Source: Paenibacillus cymbidii
Lineage (GTDB): Bacteria; Bacillota; Bacilli; Paenibacillales; NBRC-103111
DNA length: 64,000 nucleotides
Assembly: GCF_004764705.1 (NCBI RefSeq)
Contig: NZ_SHLX01000015.1
Location: 1-64,000 of the forward strand
Direction: 5' to 3'
Part shown: positions 27,979 to 35,090 of the stretch, piece after piece
Layout: the number at the start of each line of letters is the position of its first letter
Numbering within the stretch: the stretch's first letter is position 1
Notes under the pieces: generated by a model
Databases searched by the model: none
Seen by the model: only the letters and a program-made list of their open reading frames with translations
Told to the model about the DNA's origin: nothing
Position numbers and translations under genes: made by a program

Positions 27979-28887
27979 TCAGTACACCCCTTCCTCGCCG
28001 AACTTTTTGGCCAAATAGTTCGCGCCCAGCACAAGCGCCAGCGCAACGAACGATTTGAACAGGCCGACGGACGTGCTGTAGCTGAAATGCCCTTGCTGAA
28101 TGCCGACGCTGTACACGTAAGTGTCGAACACTTCGCCTACCTGGCGGTTGAGCGGATTGAGCATCAGAAAGATTTGCTCGAACCCGGTGTCGAGAAACGT
28201 GCCCAGCCGCAAAATGAACAGGATGACGATCGTGCTGCGAATCGCCGGCAAGGTGATGTGCACGAGTTGGCGGAACCGGTTGGCTCCGTCGATATCGGCC
28301 GCTTCGTACAGCTGCGGATCGACGCCGGCCAGCGCCGCGAGGAAAATGATCGTCCCCCAGCCGGTCTCCTTCCAGATCACTTCCGATACGACCATAGTCC
28401 GGAACCAGTTTTCGCTGACGAGAAAATTGACCTTTTCCCCGCCGAGCGCCGCCAGCCAATCGTTGACGACCCCGCCCTCCGTAGTGAAAAAAATGTACGC
28501 GATCCCGACCACCACAACCCACGAGATGAAATGAGGGATGTAAATGATCGTCTGCACGGTCCGTTTGAACAGCTTCTTGCCAATGCCGTGCAGCAGCAGC
28601 GCAATAAAGATCGGCATCGGGAAAAAGAAGACGAGGTTGTAGACGGCAAGCAGCAGCGTGTTGCGGAACAGCATCCAGAAGGCGGAGTCGGTGAAAAACC
28701 GTTCGAAATGCTTCAGCCCGACCCAATCGCTGTGCAGGAAGCCGCGAAACACCTGGTAATCCTGAAATGCGATGAGCACTCCCCACATCGGCAAATACTT
28801 GAAGATCACGAAGTAAACGATTCCGGGTGCCGCCATCAAATACAACCAACGGTTTTTGACGAGGTTTGCCCTCAGGGAATGATGCAA
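27979..28887 (-). CDS. Carbohydrate ABC transporter permease, LplB type
   Basis: A 302-residue permease with a TTG start and GGAGG 7 nt upstream. The EAA loop (PQLYEAADIDGANRFRQLVHITLP) and the LNRQVGEVFDTYVYSVGIQQG segment mark the LplB group. It is the first gene of the second importer operon and probably depends on a general MsmX-type ATPase from another locus. Confidence 0.88.
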   Translation of the reverse strand: MHHSLRANLVKNRWLYLMAAPGIVYFVIFKYLPMWGVLIAFQDYQVFRGFLHSDWVGLKHFERFFTDSAFWMLFRNTLLLAVYNLVFFFPMPIFIALLLHGIGKKLFKRTVQTIIYIPHFISWVVVVGIAYIFFTTEGGVVNDWLAALGGEKVNFLVSENWFRTMVVSEVIWKETGWGTIIFLAALAGVDPQLYEAADIDGANRFRQLVHITLPAIRSTIVILFILRLGTFLDTGFEQIFLMLNPLNRQVGEVFDTYVYSVGIQQGHFSYSTSVGLFKSFVALALVLGANYLAKKFGEEGVY

Positions 28888-28927
28888 CTGTCAACCTCCA
28901 TTCCTCGCGAATATGACGCCTGCCTTG

Positions 28928-28956
28928 ACTATAGAAGCGGCGGTCCGTAACGTCTA
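28928..28956 (-). promoter_or_regulatory. Possible promoter of the second importer operon
   Basis: On the minus strand TAGACG and TATAGT (28933-28928) are 17 bp apart, about 40 bp before the permease start. The -35 match is weak (4 of 6). The rest of the 228-bp gap holds no gene. Confidence 0.45.
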
Positions 28957-29115
28957 CAATCATCGCGGATCATTCGGGGGCTCGACGGCGCGGAAGGGCG
29001 CCGGATAATCACTTCGGCTCCGGTAATCATTGCGGCTCCACAGGGCGAACGCGCGGATGGGAGGGGACAAGCGAGGCGGGGACATGCGAGGCGGAGGCGG
29101 GGCCGACCGGCCTGG

Positions 29116-31404
29116 TCAGCCCGAATGTTTGTGCATGTCGCGGTATTGGCCCGGCGTGACGCCTTCGATTTTGCGGAAATAACGAATGAAGTTTTGCGAG
29201 TTGTTATATTGCAGCCGTTCGGCGATTTCGCTAACCTTCATCGGAGACTGTGTCAGCCACCTTTTGGCAATTTGCAGACGGTGGTCGGAAACATACTCGC
29301 TGAAGCTGACGCCCATGTCGCGCCTAAACACCCGTTTCAAGTGGCTCGGGTGAAAATGCAGCTCCGCCGCGCACGCTTCCAGCGTCAGCTCGCTTTCGAT
29401 CCGCTCGTGAATGAGCTGCAGCATCTGGTCGGTGATGTTGCGGTCCGGCGGAATGCGCAGCCGTTCCACCGCCTCCACGATGCTTGCGATGATGTCGTGG
29501 CGCAGCCATTGTTCGATTTCGCCGGCCGTATGCAGCTCCTGCAGCCGTTCGAACGGAGAGAAGCGGCGGTTCCAGGCGACGCCGAACTGCTGCCCCAGAT
29601 CGAGCAGTTCGATCAAGAGGCGGGCAAGATGAACCTGATAGTCGCGGGGGCTTTGCCCGCTCGCCAAACAATCGGCGATGTACTGATGCAGCAAATCGTC
29701 GATTCGCTCCAGCTGGAGCAGCTTGATCGCGTCGAGCAGATGGCCGGTCACCACCTTCGGATAATGCGGCCCGGCCCCTGCAGCCGGCTGCAGATCTTCA
29801 ATGAAAATGATCGCTTCGCTGCCAAGCTTGATCCGGTATTTAAGCGCTTCGAGCCCTTCCTGGGCGGCATTCGGTGCGCCGTTCCAGCCGCGGAACGGCC
29901 GGCTGATGCCGACGCTGATCCGCAAGCCGAGGTAATCGCGCGCCGCCGCCTGCATCCGTTCGGCCGCCGTGTACAAGCTGATCTTGAACCGCTCCGCATC
30001 GCCGGAGTCGCTGCCTACCAGCGTGAGCTGCGACGGGTGGATCAAAATCGGGCTCAGCCGGCTGTCGGCCGGAATGAGTTCGCTGGCCATGTTGTTGATC
30101 GCGAACAGCAGCAGATCCCGGTCCGCCTCCGCGAAACGGCTGTCTTCGAGCGAATCGATCTGGGTGACGAGCACCGCTTGCTGCTGCCAATGCAGCGGAA
30201 ACTGGAATTCGGCCAGCTTGCCGGCCACCTCCGCCCCTCGCACCTCGCCCTGGAGCAGCTTCAGCACAAAAAATTCCTTCAACTGCTGCCGCTGGCCGTA
30301 CATTTGCCGCTCCAGTTCGTCGTGGGAACGGTGCATCGTGCGGAACCGCTCGTCGATAAACTGCAGCTCGTCGAGCCGCTTCTTGGCGCCGGCGACGGGC
30401 GTCGCCCCGCTGACCGACTCGTACAGCTTGCGGATCGGCCCGTACAGGTTGCGCGAATGCGCGTATACGCCGATCAGCGCAACCGCCATGATGCCGGCGC
30501 AAATGAGCAGCGTGATAAGCCCGATCGTCCGCGACTCGCGCGTCACGTCGACGACTGGAACGAGCGTCATGTACAGCCAGTCGTTGTAGGCCGACCGTTT
30601 GAAGCTGACCGATACATCCTGGCCTTTGAACCGGGCCTGGAACGGTTTGGCATCCTGCCCGCTCCGCTCCAGCTGCGCCAGCAGCTCGCTGCCCGGGAAC
30701 GGTTGCCCGATCAGATTTCCTTGCGGGTCCGCAAGCACGCGGCTGCGCTCGTCCAAAATATAAGTGGTGCCCATGCCTGGCACGTCTTCCACATATTTGT
30801 TGATGTCGCCGAGCGTCAGCTTGATCACGACGAACAACGTAGGCTGCTTCGCGTTAAGCGGCAGCTTGCGGACGAGACTGACCGCGCCCCCGGTGCCTGT
30901 GGCAGTGGCGAGATCGTTCGTTTTGCCGCCGCCGTTCGTCCAGAACGAGTTTTTGCCGATTGACGCGTAGTCGTCGACCGGCAGCGTCGCCTTGTATTCG
31001 TCCAGCCGGTACAGGCCGGTGTTGTCCATGGCCCATTGCTTGGACGTGTTGATAAGCTGCACGTCCTGAATGCGCAGCTCGTAGGATTGGATGCGCTGCA
31101 TATATTGGCGCAGCTCCTGGATGAACTGGAACTCCGGGTACGCCAGCTCGCGTTCGATCGCGCTGTTCACCAGCGGCGAGCTGACCAGCTCGAGCGAGGC
31201 GGCGTCGACCGCCTTGAGAAATTGCTCGACCCGCAGCTCTGTCTGCAGCGTCACTTGGGCGTTGCCTTCATTGACTTTCTCCAGGGCGATGCTGGACGCC
31301 TTGAAATAAGAATAACCGCCAAGCACGATAACGGGCAAAGTGACGAAGAGAATGCCGAACCAAAACAGACGGGAACCGTATTTGGACAACAAGATGCTCC
31401 TCAT
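29116..31404 (-). CDS. Membrane-bound AraC-family regulator with extracellular sensor domain
   Basis: A 762-residue one-component regulator. Transmembrane segments at about 13-32 and 296-318 flank an extracellular dCache-like sensor; a cytoplasmic linker leads to two AraC helix-turn-helix motifs at the C-terminus (about 655-760) with LHFHPSHLKRVFRRDMG and ending GVTPGQYRDM. There is no kinase or receiver domain. AGGAGGGGGAG precedes the ATG. It lies upstream of, and in the same direction as, the second importer and sulfatase genes, and is their likely activator. Confidence 0.88.
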   Translation of the reverse strand: MRSILLSKYGSRLFWFGILFVTLPVIVLGGYSYFKASSIALEKVNEGNAQVTLQTELRVEQFLKAVDAASLELVSSPLVNSAIERELAYPEFQFIQELRQYMQRIQSYELRIQDVQLINTSKQWAMDNTGLYRLDEYKATLPVDDYASIGKNSFWTNGGGKTNDLATATGTGGAVSLVRKLPLNAKQPTLFVVIKLTLGDINKYVEDVPGMGTTYILDERSRVLADPQGNLIGQPFPGSELLAQLERSGQDAKPFQARFKGQDVSVSFKRSAYNDWLYMTLVPVVDVTRESRTIGLITLLICAGIMAVALIGVYAHSRNLYGPIRKLYESVSGATPVAGAKKRLDELQFIDERFRTMHRSHDELERQMYGQRQQLKEFFVLKLLQGEVRGAEVAGKLAEFQFPLHWQQQAVLVTQIDSLEDSRFAEADRDLLLFAINNMASELIPADSRLSPILIHPSQLTLVGSDSGDAERFKISLYTAAERMQAAARDYLGLRISVGISRPFRGWNGAPNAAQEGLEALKYRIKLGSEAIIFIEDLQPAAGAGPHYPKVVTGHLLDAIKLLQLERIDDLLHQYIADCLASGQSPRDYQVHLARLLIELLDLGQQFGVAWNRRFSPFERLQELHTAGEIEQWLRHDIIASIVEAVERLRIPPDRNITDQMLQLIHERIESELTLEACAAELHFHPSHLKRVFRRDMGVSFSEYVSDHRLQIAKRWLTQSPMKVSEIAERLQYNNSQNFIRYFRKIEGVTPGQYRDMHKHSG

Positions 31405-31443
31405 GCCTCTCCCCCTCCTGCTGCGGTGAATTTATTGTAACCA

Positions 31444-31467
31444 AAGGCTTTCCGGAAGGAAAGCCTT
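31444..31467. terminator. Hairpin upstream of the AraC-type regulator gene
   Basis: A perfect 10-bp stem AAGGCTTTCC/GGAAAGCCTT with loop GGAA lies 40 bp before the regulator start. T-runs on either side are short, so it may be a weak bidirectional terminator closing the upstream acid-catabolism operon. Confidence 0.45.
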
Positions 31468-31520
31468 GTTTGCCCGTCGTTCCGCAGCGGCTGGGCGGCG
31501 CTGCGGCGGCGATTTATTCC

Positions 31521-31711
31521 AATAGGCCATTTTTTATGGCCTATTTGCTTGAATTCGCCGGCAGCGTCGAGAATAGCCAGTGTTTTCACTGGCTATTCTG
31601 GCCAAACTGGCGCTATATTTGCCATTTCTTTGAAATAGCCAGCGATTTCACTGGCTATTTTGTTTCGGTTGGCCATTTTGGGCGATATAGCCAATAAAAC
31701 ATGGCTTATTC
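31521..31711. repeat. Four-palindrome intergenic element, copy 2
   Basis: P1 AATAGGCCAT/ATGGCCTATT (31521-31545), P2 GAATAGCCAGTG/CACTGGCTATTC (31571-31598), P2' around AAATAGCCAG/CTGGCTATTT (31633-31660), and a degenerate P1' (31685-31711). Centre spacing is again 51.5, 62 and 51.5 bp. It lies downstream of fumB in the 523-bp gap before the regulator gene. Confidence 0.9.
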
Positions 31712-31803
31712 TGAAAGGCAAGCTTGTGAAGTGCCGTAATTGGCTCCCGTTACCTCGCCCGCCGTCTAAAGTCGCACAATCGATCCGCTCCGGGTTTGCA
31801 TTT

Positions 31804-31905
31804 GACTAGCTTGCACCGTTGCGCTTCCGACTAGTCTTACTCCGGTTCGCTCCCGACTAGCTTCACGCCGGTTCGCTCCCGACCAACCTCGCGCCGTTAC
31901 ACCTG
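31804..31905. repeat. Degenerate 26-bp tandem repeat downstream of fumB
   Basis: Four units begin with GACTAG (31804, 31829, 31855) or GACCAA (31881) at 25-26 bp intervals, with a shared CCGGTTCGCTCCC-like tail. They lie between element 2 and the fumB stop. Confidence 0.65.
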
Positions 31906-31927
31906 ATCCGCCTCGCTGCAGTTGACG

Positions 31928-32512
31928 CTAATCCGGCTCGCGATACTGGTTTTGCGCCAAACGATACCAATCGTTGCCTTCGCAATCGATCAGCACGATG
32001 GCCGGAAAATCGCTGACTACCAGCCGCTTGACCGATTCCGTGCCGAGATCCTCGTAGGCAACCGTCTCTACGGCGCGCACGGATCGTGCGATCGTCGCTC
32101 CCGCCCCGCCGACGGCGCCAAAATAGACGGCGCGATGCCGAATCATCGCCTCAATCACGGACCGATCGCGATAGCCTTTTCCGATCATGCCGTTCAGCCC
32201 CCGCTCCAGCAGCGCGGGCGTGTACGCGTCCATCCGCTCCGATGTCGTCGGACCGGCCGAGCCAATCGGGTCGCCCGGCTTGGCCGGCGTAGGGCCGACG
32301 TAATAAATCGTCTGCCCCCGCAGCTCGAACGGCAGCGTTTCCCCTCTCGCCAATGCATCGGCCATTCGTTTGTGCGCCGCGTCTCTTGCCGTATACAGTA
32401 CGCCGCTAATCAACACCCGGTCTCCGGCACGCAGCGACGTTACAACCGTATCGTCCAACGGTGCGACGATGCGCCGCCTTCCCGCACTATCCCGCTCGCT
32501 CAGTTCGCTCAC
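31928..32512 (-). CDS. Class I fumarate hydratase, beta (C-terminal) subunit
   Basis: A 194-residue TtdB/FumA C-terminal-type subunit, which supplies substrate-binding residues to the iron-sulfur alpha subunit. Family motifs are AGDRVLISGVLYTARDAAHKRM, YYVGPTPAKPGDPIGSAGPTTSERMD and MIGKGYRD. The GTG at 32512 has GGGGAG 10 nt upstream; a longer reading from GTG 32575 adds an unconserved Arg/Gly-rich stretch. It is separated from its alpha subunit by a 50-bp palindrome array, though the two products must form one enzyme. Tartrate, mesaconate or fumarate activity cannot be told apart. Confidence 0.85.
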   Translation of the reverse strand: MSELSERDSAGRRRIVAPLDDTVVTSLRAGDRVLISGVLYTARDAAHKRMADALARGETLPFELRGQTIYYVGPTPAKPGDPIGSAGPTTSERMDAYTPALLERGLNGMIGKGYRDRSVIEAMIRHRAVYFGAVGGAGATIARSVRAVETVAYEDLGTESVKRLVVSDFPAIVLIDCEGNDWYRLAQNQYREPD

Positions 32513-32640
32513 CTGGTCGCATCTCCCCGCTCTCCCGTTGTTCCGTCCACCTCTGCCAGGACAAGCCGCAAGCACAGTCCCTGCACCCGAACTACCCTGG
32601 AAATACCTTTCACTCCATTGTGGTGCCGCCCCGGCGGCAT

Positions 32641-33022
32641 GGGGGTCTGTAAGGCTGATTTCAGCCTTATTTCGCTCGCTACTCGCCGAAACGCCGCTGC
32701 AAGGCTGATTTCAGCCTTATTTCGCTCGCCGCTCGCCGAAACGTCGCTGTAAGGCTGTTTTCAGCCTTATTTTGCTCGCCACTCGCCGAAACGCCGCTGC
32801 AAGGCTGATTTCAGCCTTATTTCGCTCGCCACTCGCCGAAACGTCGCTGTAAGGCTGATTTCAGCCTTATTTCCACCCGTCACTCGTCGAAACGTCGCTG
32901 TAAGGCTGTTTTCAGCCTTATTTCGCTCGCCACTCGCCGAAACGTCGCTGTAAGGCTGATTTCAGCCTTATTTCACCCGCCACTCGTCGAAACGTCGCTG
33001 TAAGGCTGTTTTCAGCCTTATT
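32641..33022. repeat. 50-bp palindromic tandem array between the fumarase subunit genes
   Basis: Eight copies of AAGGCTG(A/T)TTTCAGCCTT begin at 32651, 32701, 32751, 32801, 32851, 32902, 32952 and 33002. Each is followed by ATTTCGCTCGCCACTCGCCG-like sequence and CGTCGCTGT. Stems are AAGGCTGA/TCAGCCTT (8 bp) or AAGGCTG/CAGCCTT (7 bp) when the loop is TTTT. The array ends 7 bp before the alpha-subunit stop, so the operon transcript would carry eight hairpins. Confidence 0.92.
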
Positions 33023-33028
33023 CCCCGC

Positions 33029-34210
33029 CTACAATACCGCTTCCTTGTGTCGATTGGCGTGACAGTTCAAATTCACCGCCACCGGCAAAGAAGCAATGTG
33101 GCAAGGATGCACATTGATTTTCACATCGAGCGCCGTCACTCGCCCGCCCATGCCTTGCGGCCCGATGCCGAGCCGATTGATGCGCGCGAGCAACTCCTCT
33201 TCCAGCGCGGCAATTTCGGCATCCCCGCTCCGCTCGCCCACGGGGCGGAACAGCGCCGTCTTCGCCAGCAGCGCACACTTCTCGAAGCTGCCGCCGATGC
33301 CGACGCCGACGACGAGCGGCGGACATGCGTTCGGCCCGGCGATCCGCACCGTGTCGAGCACAAAATCGATCGCCCCCTCCAAGCCGTCGGACGGCTTCAG
33401 CATGCGCAGCGCGCTCATGTTTTCGCTGCCGCCGCCCTTGGCCGTCAGCTTCAGCTTCAGCCGGTCGCCGGGGACAAGCTCCGTGTGGATCACGGCGGGC
33501 GTGTTGTCGCCCGTATTGACCCGCCGGAATGGGTGCAAGGCGATGGAGCTGCGCAAATACCCTTCGCGGTACCCCTGGCGAACGCCCGCCTGGATCGCCT
33601 CCTGCAGCGTCCCGCCGACGATGCGGCAATCGTGCCCCACCTCCGCGATCACCACCGCCATCCCGGTGTCCTGGCACATCGGCACACGTTCGGCGGCTGC
33701 CAGCTCCGCGTTATCCAGCAGTAGCTGCAGCACGTCTTTGCCCGTCTCCGACGCTTCCTTGTTCAGCCCGAAGCGCAGCGCGGCCACCGTATCGTCGCCC
33801 AGATCGTAGTTTGCTTCCATGCACAAGCGGGCCACCGCAGCCGCGATATCGTCCGCATGCACGAGCCGCATCGGCGGCAACCCGTCTCCCCGCATCGCCT
33901 CTTCGCTCCTATACCTCACCTCGCCGTCCTCCCGTCTCATCTCGCCGTTCTCCCGCATCGCTCCTCCAGCGCTTGCCCTTCCTGCCTCTTCCCGGCCGTT
34001 CTCCCGCATCGCCCCTCCAGCGCTCGCCCTTCCTGCCTCTTCCCGGCCGTTCTCCCGCATCGCCCCTCCAGCGCTCGCCCTTCCTGCCTCTTCCCGCCCG
34101 TTCTCCCGCGTCGGCCTTCCAGCGCTCGCCCCTCCTTCCTCTTCCCGCCCGTGCTCCCGCCTTCCGCCGCCATCCGGATGCCCCATGGTACTGGCTCCGT
34201 TGTCAGCCAT
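33029..34210 (-). CDS. Class I fumarate hydratase, alpha subunit, with repeated N-terminal extension
   Basis: A 393-residue [4Fe-4S] hydro-lyase subunit, against about 280 for the family. Cluster cysteines are C179 (MCQDTG), C296 (NACPP) and C370 (HPCHIAS). The conserved core starts near residue 114 (MRLVHADDIAAAV). Residues 18-85 are four 17-residue repeats rich in Glu, Gly, Arg and Ala. The ATG at 34210 overlaps the sdhB stop by 8 nt and has GGAG upstream, so the repeats are probably translated, though internal ATGs could also serve. The product hydrates fumarate or a methylated analogue such as mesaconate. Confidence 0.88.
   Translation of the reverse strand: MADNGASTMGHPDGGGRREHGREEEGGASAGRPTRENGREEAGRASAGGAMRENGREEAGRASAGGAMRENGREEAGRASAGGAMRENGEMRREDGEVRYRSEEAMRGDGLPPMRLVHADDIAAAVARLCMEANYDLGDDTVAALRFGLNKEASETGKDVLQLLLDNAELAAAERVPMCQDTGMAVVIAEVGHDCRIVGGTLQEAIQAGVRQGYREGYLRSSIALHPFRRVNTGDNTPAVIHTELVPGDRLKLKLTAKGGGSENMSALRMLKPSDGLEGAIDFVLDTVRIAGPNACPPLVVGVGIGGSFEKCALLAKTALFRPVGERSGDAEIAALEEELLARINRLGIGPQGMGGRVTALDVKINVHPCHIASLPVAVNLNCHANRHKEAVL
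33956..34159 (-). repeat. 51-bp coding tandem repeat in the fumarase alpha gene
   Basis: Four 51-bp units (residues 18-34, 35-51, 52-68, 69-85). Three are nearly identical (RENGREEAGRASAGGAM); the first is diverged. Each of the last three ends in GGAGG(G/A)GCG-ATG, an in-frame Shine-Dalgarno-like sequence next to a methionine codon. Confidence 0.9.
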
Positions 34211-35090
34211 GCAGCCATCTCCGCAGCGCGTGTTTGGTCGCGGCCCCGTTCAGGCGGGCGATGGCCGTCGTCAGCGGGATGCCTTTCGGGCAAGAGCGCA
34301 CGCAGTTTTGCGAATTGCCGCAGCCGCTCACCCCGCCGGGACCGATCACCGCGTCCATCCGTGCTTCCTTGTGCATCGCGCCGGTCGGGTGCAGGTTAAA
34401 ATAGTGCGCCTGCCCCATCGCATACGGCCCCAGATACGGGGACGCCGGACTGACATTCGGGCAAGCGTCCATGCAGACGCCGCACGTCATGCAGGTCGAA
34501 TACGCATATGCCTCCTGCTGGTTGCGGGGAGATATGCTCGGTCCGGCTCCCAGCGCATACGTCCCGTCGATCGGGATCCACGCTTCGGTCTCGAGCAAGC
34601 CGTCGAACATGCGCTGCCGGTCGACGATCAAATCTTTCTCTACCGGAAACGTGCCCATCGGCTCCAGCACGATCGGCTGCGCCAGCCGGTCGACGAGCGC
34701 GGTGCACGCCTGGCGCGCCTTGCCGTTGATGCGCATGCTGCAGGCGCCGCATACTTCCTCGAGGCAATTCGACTCCCAGGCGACCGCCCGCACCGGTTCT
34801 CCGCCGGCATTAACCGGCCGCCGCTGGATGTCGAGCAACGCGGAAATGACGTTCATGCCCGGCCGAAACGGAACGGCAAACGTTTCCCAATACGGCGGCT
34901 GCCCCGGGCCATCCTGCCGCTTGACGCGCAACTGCACCGTCGCCGCCACCGCGTTTCGCTCCGTTTCAGTCGCCGCCGCCGTCTTCCGCTCCCTTCCAGC
35001 TGCCGTCACCGCCTTTCGCTCCCTTCCGACTGCCGCCACCGTCTCCCGCTCCACTCCAACTGCCGCCTTTTGCCTCGTTTCAGCTGCCAC
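34203..35090 (-). CDS. sdhB: Succinate dehydrogenase iron-sulfur subunit
   Basis: A 295-residue subunit that passes electrons from the flavoprotein to the cytochrome. It has a 2Fe-2S region (ESNCLEEVCGACSM and QAC) and two cysteine clusters, STCMTCGVCMDACP and CGNSQNCVRSCPK, matching Bacillus-type SdhB. The GTG start at 35090 has AAAGGAG 9 nt upstream and overlaps the sdhA stop by 11 nt. Residues 11-50 are four degenerate 10-residue repeats not found in typical SdhB; the normal domain begins near TVQLRVKRQDG. Confidence 0.93.
   Translation of the reverse strand: MAAETRQKAAVGVERETVAAVGRERKAVTAAGRERKTAAATETERNAVAATVQLRVKRQDGPGQPPYWETFAVPFRPGMNVISALLDIQRRPVNAGGEPVRAVAWESNCLEEVCGACSMRINGKARQACTALVDRLAQPIVLEPMGTFPVEKDLIVDRQRMFDGLLETEAWIPIDGTYALGAGPSISPRNQQEAYAYSTCMTCGVCMDACPNVSPASPYLGPYAMGQAHYFNLHPTGAMHKEARMDAVIGPGGVSGCGNSQNCVRSCPKGIPLTTAIARLNGAATKHALRRWLHG
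34941..35060 (-). repeat. Degenerate 30-bp coding tandem repeat in sdhB
   Basis: Four 10-residue units: VGVERETVAA, VGRERKAVTA, AGRERKTAAA and TETERNAVAA. They precede the conserved 2Fe-2S domain. Confidence 0.75.

Noticed and set aside
32641..33022. CRISPR array with 18-bp palindromic repeats and 32-bp spacers
   Set aside because: The 32-bp intervals are themselves near-identical repeats, so there are no variable spacers.
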